From CAZZCN01 sp964652975 (GTDB lineage Bacteria > Bacillota > Clostridia > Saccharofermentanales > UBA5734), in contig CAZZCN010000133.1 in assembly GCA_964652975.1 (NCBI GenBank), positions 1 through 6,019 of the forward strand: a DNA stretch of 6,019 nucleotides, written 5' to 3'. Shown piece by piece: positions 1-6,019 of the stretch (its first letter is position 1; the number at the start of each line of letters is the position of its first letter). Below the pieces are notes generated by a model. The model saw only the letters and a list, made by a program, of their open reading frames with translations, did not search any database and was not told where the DNA came from. The translations under genes were made by a program, and so were the position numbers.

Positions 1-247
1 GCACATCATACCAGCTCCACCACGGGCAATCTTGAGCAATAACATAATTACCTATTCCAATTCTGATTGTCTCATCTAAAGATAACCGCCCTTCATCATA
101 TTCCTTCTTCAGTTTGTCATCAACATAATCCTCAAATAGCATTGCATAATATTTTTCTTTTGCATCAAGTGCAAAATGAATGCAAAACGGTAGCTCAGAA
201 CTCTCCTTGTGTGCTATTACATTTTTAACAATTTCTCTTTTATTCAT
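1..247 (-). CDS. URO-D superfamily protein, N-terminal fragment (cut by left edge)
   Basis: An open frame starts at the ATG at 247-245 and runs without a stop to the left edge, giving 82 codons. The start is supported by a GAGGA Shine-Dalgarno sequence 7 bases upstream. The protein begins MNKREIVKNVIAHKESSELP, which has the form of the opening helix of URO-D superfamily methyltransferase-like proteins (an R-E-x-V...A-x-x-H-x-E pattern followed by a short strand). Further on it has AQDCPWWSWYDV, and a double-Trp segment like this recalls a subset of that superfamily. The catalytic barrel and any metal-binding HxC motif lie outside the window, so function cannot be tested here. It lies downstream of the repeat array, on the same strand as the other genes, and may belong to the same cluster. 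Coding status is fairly sure; the family is a moderate-confidence call from the N-terminus only. Confidence 0.68.
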   Translation of the reverse strand, partial: MNKREIVKNVIAHKESSELPFCIHFALDAKEKYYAMLFEDYVDDKLKKEYDEGRLSLDETIRIGIGNYVIAQDCPWWSWYDV

Positions 248-254
248 ATACTTT

Positions 255-259
255 TCCTC
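255..259 (-). promoter_or_regulatory. Ribosome binding site of the left-edge gene
   Basis: The minus strand reads GAGGA followed by 7 bases and then ATG at 247. This fixes the start of the partial gene at the left edge, which is otherwise supported only by an 82-codon open frame. No clear sigma-A promoter pair was seen between the site and the repeat array, only AT-rich sequence. Confidence 0.7.
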
Positions 260-310
260 AATTCTTTAATATTTAAAACCCGTACATTACATTTAAGCTC
301 AGAAACCATT

Positions 311-695
311 TAAAACCTATCTGGTTGATATATCATCCTGTATCTGTTTTATATGTCATCCTGTATCTGTTTTATATGTCATCTTGTATCTGTTTGATAT
401 ATCATCCTGTATCTGTTTGATATATCATCCTGTATCTGTTTGATATGTCATCCTGTATCTGTTTGATATGTCATCCTGAACCTGTTTTCTTAACATCTGT
501 TCGATATATTCTCCAGTATCCCTTTGCTAAAACATCTGGCCGATATCTCGACCTGTATCTGTTTGCTAATTATCTGGCCGATATCTCGTCCTGTATCTGT
601 TTGCTAAATATCTGGCTGATATATGTTCTTTTATCTGTCTGTTAAAAAACCTAGCTGATATACCTTCTTTTATCTGTTTGTTAAAAAATCCAGTT
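311..695. repeat. Composite tandem repeat array with 23-bp and 38-39-bp units
   Basis: On the plus strand nearly every unit starts with GATAT (TATAT in two) followed by a core close to TCCTGTATCTGTTT. Six short units of exactly 23 bp occupy 327-464. Six long units follow at 465-502 (38), 503-541 (39), 542-579 (38), 580-617 (38), 618-656 (39) and 657-695 (39). Long units carry an extra segment such as GCTAAATATCTGG after the core. The left boundary, 311-326, resembles the tail of a long unit (TAAAACCTATCTGGTT against TTAAAAAACCTAGCT at 642-656). Short units are nearly identical to each other, while long units diverge towards the right end. Units abut without unique spacers. Function is unknown; it may be an expandable intergenic repeat, a protein-binding array or part of a transcribed leader for the left-edge gene. 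Confidence 0.93.
327..464. repeat. Homogeneous 23-bp subarray, six copies
   Basis: Units begin at 327, 350, 373, 396, 419 and 442. Those at 327, 396 and 419 are identical; the others differ at one to three positions, mainly G/T at the first base and A/G in GATAT(A/G)TC. The high identity implies recent copying, unlike the more diverged long units to the right. Units starting GATATATC carry an 8-bp perfect palindrome. The period is not a multiple of three, so no reading frame keeps the same peptide through the array. Confidence 0.93.
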
Positions 696-2837
696 GCCAC
701 AAACAACAATATCTTTTTTTCTTTCACCGGGCGAAGTCTCAATTTTTTCAATTCTGCCATTTCTGAATACACCTTCTACAATAGTTGACTTATCTGCATA
801 TAGCTTGAATCTGACATTCCAGTCCCTGGGAAAAGCCGGCAGAATATATATTTTGTCATTACATACATCCGACTGAACAAGCATAGACTGCAATGCTTTC
901 ATAAAAACGCCGCCATGGTCCATATCTGGAATCCAGTCGTTATGCATATCCCAAAAGGCAGGGAAACGCATATTTGGAGCCTTTCCTGAAGTTCTATCCA
1001 GAATATACCCGGCAGTTTCCTGTGCTCTTCCGAGATAAGCAGCCTGAATATCATCCTGATGCCAGCAAAAATGATTTTTAACCAGTCTTTTATCGAATGT
1101 TCTTTGTGCCAATTCGATATTTGGCTTTCCAATGCCAAAGGTTCTGTAAGGGAAAATAGCGTAAAGCTCCGGGTTTTCACAATTCGCATAATTGGAATAT
1201 TCGGCTGCCGGAAGAATCAACTCCTCATCGTCGATTACACCTGTTGGCAATTCTGGCAGGTCACTTAATAGTTTATCCCATTCCGATTTTTGCTCCTTCG
1301 ATACAATAGACTCAGGCAGTGAAATAAGTTTGGTCAAAATTGAATTAAGACCTGCTATTTCCGGCGTGGGATTAATCGCCTCGTGCCATGTTTCCAAAGA
1401 TTCGGCAGGTGATATGACTATCTTGCCGTTTACGTCTCTTTCGTAATGATAGCAGTAAAAATCTGTAATTTCCTTTGCAAGAACCAACAGATTATTCCTG
1501 GCAAAATTCTCATCAGATGTATACGAATAATATTCGAGCATCATCTCTAGCAATTCAATTCCACTCTGCCAATAATAGGTGATATAAGGACACTTGACAA
1601 AAGAAATATCAAGGCCTTCCCTCTCCCAGCCAAAGTGCGCATTAACGTGAGTTCCCCATGGATAGCTTGTTTCGGAGTAATGAACTCCTTTATGGTTATA
1701 ATAAATCTGGTTTCTATCTTTTAATAACGGTATCATATCGGTGTACATCTTGAAAAACGGCTTCAATAAATCAAAGTCGCCTGCGGCAAACATCGGCCAG
1801 TAACAAAGGCGGGTGTTTTGAAACCAGAATCCGGCGCCCCATCGTCTGTAATCCGGATCATTCTCTGCGTCTACTGTAAACAGCGAACCATTGAATTTGA
1901 AAGGCAAAGCCCCTCTGCCGGCACAGGCATTCATAAAGCGCTGATATATATAACTTCTGTTAATTGCATCTGTCTTGTTTTCATCGTCATCAAGCAAAAT
2001 GTAACTTTTATCCCAAAATTCATTCCAATACTTTTGTGTAAGTTCATTATCGACTATAGATTCTTTGTGAATCTTTCGTATCTCTTCATACCATTTTTCT
2101 TTTGTTGTTGGCTGAAGTGTCAGGCAATTGATCGATATGTGTTGGTTTGTCGAAGGTGATTTTGAAAAGATTGATAGATCGGTTGATTTTTCAAAATTTT
2201 CTCCACTCATTAGACAGCCGCTTGCTCTTGCAAAAAGGATGTCAGGATATCTATCCGCTATTTGTGACAATCCCTGCAAATCCATGTTTATCTGATAGGT
2301 CGAATTTTGATTCAAATGAAGCCATGCAATATTGTTTTCGTCTGTTTTGAGCACTGTATCTGTTGTGATAACTGTCTCATATGGATCTTCACCATAAATG
2401 TTTTTGAACATGTCTCCAACCTGGGTGTTCTTATCGATTCGTTCAGTTAATCTCCATAACTCGGTACTTGACACCACGGAGACATCTTCATCGGATTTCA
2501 CATCTATATGCACTTCCGGGTAATTCGAGCTCACCCAGATGCATACGGTGATTTTGTCGTTTTTAATAATAATTCTTCCATTTTCGATATCTAAAATCTG
2601 AGAAAATGATTGTCCTTCCAGAATTAAATTTGGCGTTGTTGAAAGTCGTATTCTTCCAAGTTTGTATAACTTGCAATATTCATCAAGACTGTCGGTTTTA
2701 GCTATGTAAAAAACAATATCTCCGTTTTGTTCTGTCCAGACATTTAACCCTACATCCCCATTCCCTAGCGGCATGGAATCGTTGCAATCATTTCCCAAAG
2801 TGTTCCAAACCAGTTTGTAATCTTTAATATAATTCAT
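681..2837 (-). CDS. DUF5703-type glycoside hydrolase, GH95-related
   Basis: A 718-residue protein probably acting in the cytoplasm on oligosaccharides, since no signal peptide is seen. The N-terminal region (residues about 8-280) begins with the DUF5703-like block VWNTLGNDCNDSMPLGNGDV and continues ENGRIII, as in the beta-sandwich domain of that family. Residues about 290-650 look like an (alpha/alpha)6 catalytic barrel, with a short C-terminal beta region. By hand alignment to the GH95 gene in this window, FQNTRLCYW (339-347) matches FDINVQMCYW, SPAES (476-480) matches TSPEH, and DMDHGG followed by SMLVQ (638-655) matches QIDANFG followed by EMLIQ. This keeps a candidate acid Glu479, Asp640 and Asn341. 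The His and first Asn/Asp of the GH95 active site are replaced by aromatic residues, so the substrate probably differs. AGGAG lies 6 bases before the ATG. The last codons lie within the repeat array. The sugar removed is unknown. Confidence 0.85.
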   Translation of the reverse strand: MNYIKDYKLVWNTLGNDCNDSMPLGNGDVGLNVWTEQNGDIVFYIAKTDSLDEYCKLYKLGRIRLSTTPNLILEGQSFSQILDIENGRIIIKNDKITVCIWVSSNYPEVHIDVKSDEDVSVVSSTELWRLTERIDKNTQVGDMFKNIYGEDPYETVITTDTVLKTDENNIAWLHLNQNSTYQINMDLQGLSQIADRYPDILFARASGCLMSGENFEKSTDLSIFSKSPSTNQHISINCLTLQPTTKEKWYEEIRKIHKESIVDNELTQKYWNEFWDKSYILLDDDENKTDAINRSYIYQRFMNACAGRGALPFKFNGSLFTVDAENDPDYRRWGAGFWFQNTRLCYWPMFAAGDFDLLKPFFKMYTDMIPLLKDRNQIYYNHKGVHYSETSYPWGTHVNAHFGWEREGLDISFVKCPYITYYWQSGIELLEMMLEYYSYTSDENFARNNLLVLAKEITDFYCYHYERDVNGKIVISPAESLETWHEAINPTPEIAGLNSILTKLISLPESIVSKEQKSEWDKLLSDLPELPTGVIDDEELILPAAEYSNYANCENPELYAIFPYRTFGIGKPNIELAQRTFDKRLVKNHFCWHQDDIQAAYLGRAQETAGYILDRTSGKAPNMRFPAFWDMHNDWIPDMDHGGVFMKALQSMLVQSDVCNDKIYILPAFPRDWNVRFKLYADKSTIVEGVFRNGRIEKIETSPGERKKDIVVCGNWIF

Positions 2838-2843
2838 TACTCT

Positions 2844-2848
2844 CTCCT
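2844..2848 (-). promoter_or_regulatory. Ribosome binding site of the DUF5703 gene
   Basis: The minus strand reads AGGAG, inside the purine run AGAGGAGAGAG, 6 bases before the ATG at 2837. It lies in the 50-base gap after the URO-D-like gene and confirms the start. It is the strongest Shine-Dalgarno match in the window. Confidence 0.8.
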
Positions 2849-2887
2849 CTAACTGACAATAAAATTCAACCTAATAATAAAAACCCT

Positions 2888-3925
2888 CTAATAAATTTTC
2901 ATCGCTTCAAAAAATGCCTCAATATTTGCAGGAGGGACATCAGGCAATATTGCTTCATGGCTTGGAGATATGACAAGACCTGTTGGGAATATTTTTCTAA
3001 GCTCTGCTATCTTGGACTTGATTTCCTGTGGTGTCCCGTTAACCAGCAGGTTTTGTGCATCAACACCTCCACAAAAGGAAACCCTGTCACCAAATGATTC
3101 TTTCAATCTTTGAGGCTCCATACCCACTGCCAATGCCTGTATTGGATGAATTACATCTGCTCCGGCTTCGATCAAGTCGGGAATAATGTCATAAATTGCA
3201 CCACATGAATGATGAATGACCTTTAATCCATAGGATTTTGCCTGTGCAATGAGTTTTCTTGTCCCCGGCAAAACATATTGTCTGATTAATTCCGGAGAAA
3301 GCATCAGTCCTGTCTGACTTCCAAAATCATTGCCAATTAAGACAGCATGAAGTTTTCCCTTTGTGTTTTCATAAAATATTTCATTTGCCTTTATGTAAAA
3401 TTCAACAATTTTTTCTATCACTGCCTGAAAAATCTCAGGTTCTGTCAACATTTTGATCAAAGCGGTTTCCATTCCAAAAGCCGCACAGGCATCTTGAAAA
3501 TGAGCAGACCAAATAACACCCAGGATAGCATAGCCATCCGGAACCTGTTCTACTGTTTTTCGGCACTCCTCCGGCGAAATGTACTTTTGGGGGTCCGGCC
3601 AATTAAAATCATTAATTTTATCAGGATCTGAATAATCCTCAAAGAACCCCTTTGAAGTAAGTGTTCTTTCTTCAATACTGATTTTATGCCTGTCTTTTGC
3701 AAAATCAAAAGCAGCGTAAATTGCATTGCTCGTTGGTGAATGATATGGCAACTCAACTGGAAATATATCATCGTCAATCTTTTGTTTAAGCTCTAATAAA
3801 TTATTGACTCCAAAATGTCGGAATAAAGGTTCCATTGCTTTTGGATCAGGCAGTCCAAGCCAGCAGGCAGGTCTGTCCACCTCTTTTCTTTCAATTGTTG
3901 CATAAAATCTTTCGATATGTTGCAT
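2888..3925 (-). CDS. URO-D superfamily methyltransferase-like protein
   Basis: A complete 345-residue cytoplasmic protein of URO-D superfamily length. It opens with IERFYATIERKEVDRPACW, the usual start of methyltransferase-like members, and lacks the Arg-rich RQAGRY substrate motif of true haem-pathway uroporphyrinogen decarboxylase. The C-terminal half carries the family signature: GNDFGSQTGLMLSPELIRQY (198-217), LKVIHHSCGAIYDIIPDLIE (234-253), GADVIHPIQ (255-263), FCGGVDAQ (284-291) and SPSHEAILPDVPPANI (320-335). His239-x-Cys241 fits the first two zinc ligands of corrinoid:thiol methyltransferases such as MtaA and MtbA. Where those enzymes have a distal Cys, this protein has His323. A methyl-transfer role is therefore plausible but unproven, and no corrinoid protein is visible. 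The ATG is preceded by AAGGA at 9 bases. It sits 53 bases after the SGNH gene and 50 before the DUF5703 gene, suggesting co-transcription. Confidence 0.88.
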   Translation of the reverse strand: MQHIERFYATIERKEVDRPACWLGLPDPKAMEPLFRHFGVNNLLELKQKIDDDIFPVELPYHSPTSNAIYAAFDFAKDRHKISIEERTLTSKGFFEDYSDPDKINDFNWPDPQKYISPEECRKTVEQVPDGYAILGVIWSAHFQDACAAFGMETALIKMLTEPEIFQAVIEKIVEFYIKANEIFYENTKGKLHAVLIGNDFGSQTGLMLSPELIRQYVLPGTRKLIAQAKSYGLKVIHHSCGAIYDIIPDLIEAGADVIHPIQALAVGMEPQRLKESFGDRVSFCGGVDAQNLLVNGTPQEIKSKIAELRKIFPTGLVISPSHEAILPDVPPANIEAFFEAMKIY

Positions 3926-3978
3926 TTTTAACCATCCTTATCAAGTTTAATTTTCCTGAATCTATAATCACTGTAATA

Positions 3979-4632
3979 TTAATCAAAGCAAAATAAAGTT
4001 TCAACCTGTTTTGCCAGTAAGTTTGCAATTTTGTCATATCCTTCTTTAGATGGATGGATGCAATCGTGAATATATTTGTCAGTATTATAATAATGAAAAT
4101 TAGTAAGCGTTCTCATATCGATTACTGTAAACCCAAGTTTTTTGCTGGATTCAACTATTACATCATAATAATCTTTAAGTGTATATCCCAGGAAATTTTC
4201 ATTCGAGTAAGCATCACAAACCTTTTCACACTTATCTGCCGCTTGAAATCGAAACAAAGGAGTCAGATAAACAATATTGGCTTTGGGGCAATTTTCCTGA
4301 AGTTTTTTGATAACTGCTTCCAGATCAGAGGAAAAGCTGCTTGTGTCTGATTCACTTGAAACCAACGGTGCATTCCAATACCAGTCGTTGGTCCCATGCC
4401 AGATTATAATCAAATCCGCCTCAGGATGAATGTTATCGAAATTGTCCAGCAATCCAATCAAATTGTATGGGGTAGTTGATGATAAACCGCTTGAAGAAAT
4501 TGCATGATTATAAATCGTTTCAATTCCCAATTTTTCTTTTATTTGGTTCTCGTATCCACCTTCTCCGAAATCCTTTGTTGAAATGCTGTCTCCATAGATA
4601 ACAGCAGTTCTTATAAAATTTTTAGTGCTCAT
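3979..4632 (-). CDS. SGNH/GDSL-family hydrolase, probable carbohydrate esterase
   Basis: A complete 217-residue protein, normal for a single-domain SGNH hydrolase. All four blocks are visible: block I VIYGDSIS with nucleophile Ser16, block II SSSGL with Gly49, block III WHGTNDW with Gly80 and Asn82, and block V HDCIHPS with Asp190 and His193. The Ser-Asp-His triad and oxyanion residues appear intact, so an active esterase is expected. No signal peptide or membrane segment is present, so it should act in the cytoplasm. Placement between two glycosidase-class genes suggests removal of acetyl or other acyl groups from imported oligosaccharides; this comes from context, since the family also includes lipases and thioesterases. 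The start is supported by GAGG at 5 bases. It begins 49 bases after the GH95 stop, consistent with an operon. Confidence 0.92.
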   Translation of the reverse strand: MSTKNFIRTAVIYGDSISTKDFGEGGYENQIKEKLGIETIYNHAISSSGLSSTTPYNLIGLLDNFDNIHPEADLIIIWHGTNDWYWNAPLVSSESDTSSFSSDLEAVIKKLQENCPKANIVYLTPLFRFQAADKCEKVCDAYSNENFLGYTLKDYYDVIVESSKKLGFTVIDMRTLTNFHYYNTDKYIHDCIHPSKEGYDKIANLLAKQVETLFCFD

Positions 4633-4681
4633 TTTTACCTCGCAAAATAAAATTTTCTTTTCAATATTTAAAACTGTTAAA

Positions 4682-6019
4682 TTAATTTAAAATTATTTCA
4701 TAGACTTTGTTTTTTGTGGTTTTAAATTCAATCAGATCTTCGCTCAGAACTGTATGTCTAAGCAATTTACCATTACTTGTTACAACACACTGACCTAAAT
4801 CCTTATGCTTTAGCCTGATTATATGTCCGCCGCTTGAAGTAACATCAACACGATTCATTTTGAATTTATTCCACTCGCAATCAATCTCAAAATTACCTCG
4901 TGCCTTAAATCCTTTGAAATAACCCTTCTCCCAGTTTCCAGGCAGTGCAGGCAAAAGTTCAATATAGCCTGCATGACTTTGAATAAGCATTTCACAAACA
5001 GCAGAGGTAAGTCCAAAGTTGGCATCAATTTGAAAAAATCCGCATATGTCAGGTATATAGCTTAGTAAATTCATATTGATTCCGTTTTTAATCAGTTGGT
5101 ATAAGTTTTCATATGCTTCATTTCCCTGATGGGTTCTTGCTCTCAAATTTGCTCTGTTAGCCAGTCCCCATCCTCCCGAACCAAATCCCGGTTCTTTGGA
5201 CCTTAAGTCTAGAGTTTTAATCGCTGCATCCATATAATCCTTGGTTTCGGCATTTATAAGGTCACCCGGAAACAATGCAAGCAGATGAGAGATATGCCTG
5301 TGATTAGGGTCGCCAATGTCTTCACCGTTTTGGTATTTGTTATAATACTCCTCTTCACGCCACTCTTTGATCTGTCCGGATTTTCCTATTCTTAAAGGCT
5401 GCATTTTGCTGATTATGTTATTGAGTTCGTCTCTAAAATCCTTATCAACTCCGAGAATTTCGCTTGCTTTTATCACATTTTTCATGCAGATATACGCCAG
5501 TACCATATCATAGGTAGATCCTATGCCGATTCTGCCATGTTCCGGAGATGTGGATGGTGCGGTAACCAATTCACCAGTATTCGGATTGGCTATTAGAAAT
5601 CCTTTCCAGAAAAGTGCCTGTCCTTTCATGGTTTCATATATTTTACTCTTTAAAAGCTTTTTGTCTTCAGTAAACAAATAATAATCCCATAAATTTTGAC
5701 AAACCCAGGCTGCACTGCCTGGCGTCCACCCCCAGACATAATCGAAGCCTACAGCGGTAAATCCAAATGGATTGGTCTGTGCATTAATAACCCAGCCGCC
5801 ATTGTCCACTCCATAATGTTCTTTGGCTGTGACCTTTCCCGGGTTTATATATGAATGTATAAGATTAATTAAAGGAATTACTGTTTCAGATATATTAGCT
5901 ATACAAGAATGCCAATAGCACATTTGAACATTAATATCAAAATGATAATCCGACGCCCAGGGAGGTATGTTGCTATCGTTCCACAAGCCTTGTAAATTTG
6001 CGGGAAGAGAGTTTCTTGA
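4682..6019 (-). CDS. GH95 alpha-L-fucosidase-like enzyme, C-terminal part (cut by right edge)
   Basis: The frame is open to the right edge and gives 445 visible residues. The gene starts outside: the family motif LPANLQGLWNDSNIPPW straddles the internal TTG codon at 5986, so that codon is not the start. About 300 N-terminal residues, including the beta-sandwich domain and any signal peptide, are missing. In visible-residue numbering the catalytic barrel carries YHFDINVQMCYW (25-36), APSTSPEH with probable acid Glu160, EWREE, HRHISHL, GGWGLANRANLRAR, and FFQIDANFG with Asp332, followed by ELLPALPGNW and a C-terminal beta domain. These match the GH95 layout known from Bifidobacterium AfcA (Glu566, Asp766, Asn421, Asn423). 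His26 fits the residue linked to fucose rather than L-galactose preference. Asp28 replaces the first Asn of the usual N-x-N pair. It is the first visible gene of the putative operon. Confidence 0.93.
   Translation of the reverse strand, partial: SRNSLPANLQGLWNDSNIPPWASDYHFDINVQMCYWHSCIANISETVIPLINLIHSYINPGKVTAKEHYGVDNGGWVINAQTNPFGFTAVGFDYVWGWTPGSAAWVCQNLWDYYLFTEDKKLLKSKIYETMKGQALFWKGFLIANPNTGELVTAPSTSPEHGRIGIGSTYDMVLAYICMKNVIKASEILGVDKDFRDELNNIISKMQPLRIGKSGQIKEWREEEYYNKYQNGEDIGDPNHRHISHLLALFPGDLINAETKDYMDAAIKTLDLRSKEPGFGSGGWGLANRANLRARTHQGNEAYENLYQLIKNGINMNLLSYIPDICGFFQIDANFGLTSAVCEMLIQSHAGYIELLPALPGNWEKGYFKGFKARGNFEIDCEWNKFKMNRVDVTSSGGHIIRLKHKDLGQCVVTSNGKLLRHTVLSEDLIEFKTTKNKVYEIILN

Larger units (their letters stand above)
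248..680. other. Gene-free interval between the DUF5703 gene and the left-edge gene
   Basis: This 433-base stretch has no credible gene. Positions 311-680 are almost wholly tandem repeat (the array continues to 695, inside the neighbouring gene). Positions 248-310 are plain AT-rich leader containing the ribosome binding site of the left-edge gene. The only inverted repeat noted near the array edge is a 4-bp stem AACC/GGTT (314-317 with 323-326), too weak to call a terminator. Short open frames across the repeats on both strands look like by-products of the repetition. Confidence 0.75.

Noticed and set aside
248..310. Sigma-A promoter for the left-edge gene
   Set aside because: AT-rich hexamers such as TATTAA occur on the minus strand, but no -35 and -10 pair with good match and spacing was found.
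314..326. Rho-independent terminator beside the array
   Set aside because: The AACC/GGTT stem is only 4 bp with a 5-base loop and a short T run on the minus strand, which is too weak.
327..464. Iterons of a plasmid or phage replication origin
   Set aside because: The regular 23-bp spacing is suggestive, but no replication initiator gene, DnaA box set or partition gene is visible, and the surrounding genes are metabolic.
445..645. Plus-strand 66-codon open frame
   Set aside because: It lies wholly in the repeat array, is rich in Cys, Leu and Ile from repeat translation, and has no ribosome binding site or family resemblance.
311..695. CRISPR array
   Set aside because: Units abut directly, with no unique spacers, the units are 23 or 38-39 bp, and no cas genes are present.
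566..772. Minus-strand 68-codon open frame as a real gene
   Set aside because: It starts inside the DUF5703 gene in another frame and consists mostly of translated repeat. It is kept only as a low-interest observation.
2888..3925. Haem-pathway uroporphyrinogen decarboxylase (hemE)
   Set aside because: The N-terminal RQAGRY substrate motif is absent, an HxC metal-type motif is present, and no tetrapyrrole genes are nearby.
4682..5986. TTG at 5986 as the true start of the GH95 gene
   Set aside because: The frame continues upstream to the window edge, and the conserved LPANLQG segment of the GH95 family precedes this codon.

Overview
This AT-rich window looks like a carbohydrate-degradation locus from a low-GC Gram-positive anaerobe, most likely of the class Clostridia. 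That placement is inferred from base composition, purine-rich Shine-Dalgarno sites, close gene packing and the types of protein encoded. No marker gene in the window fixes the taxon.

All recognisable genes lie on the minus strand, so transcription runs from high to low coordinates. From the right edge they are: the C-terminal part of a GH95 alpha-L-fucosidase-like enzyme (start outside the window, stop at 4682); an SGNH/GDSL-type esterase (4632 to 3979); a uroporphyrinogen-decarboxylase (URO-D) superfamily protein of the methyltransferase-like kind (3925 to 2888); and a DUF5703-type, GH95-related glycoside hydrolase (2837 to 681). The gaps between these four are only about 50 bases, and each internal gene has its own ribosome binding site, which is consistent with one operon. 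A tandem repeat array follows (about 311 to 695), then the start of a fifth minus-strand gene (247 to the left edge), whose N-terminus resembles a second URO-D superfamily protein.

A reasonable reading is intracellular processing of decorated oligosaccharides. Two glycosidases of related fold would remove sugars such as L-fucose or L-galactose, the SGNH enzyme would remove acyl groups, and the URO-D-like proteins may move methyl groups, possibly from O-methylated sugars or another methylated compound. The glycosidase and esterase assignments rest on visible motifs; the methyl-group role is a hypothesis. The three genes with visible, complete N-termini lack signal peptides, so their products should be cytoplasmic.

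The most unusual DNA structure is the repeat array. It has six 23-bp units next to six 38-39-bp units. The short unit equals the long unit minus 15 bp lying between two TATCTG direct repeats, and the last long unit runs into the final codons of the DUF5703 gene. I saw no tRNA, rRNA, CRISPR array, insertion sequence or convincing rho-independent terminator.
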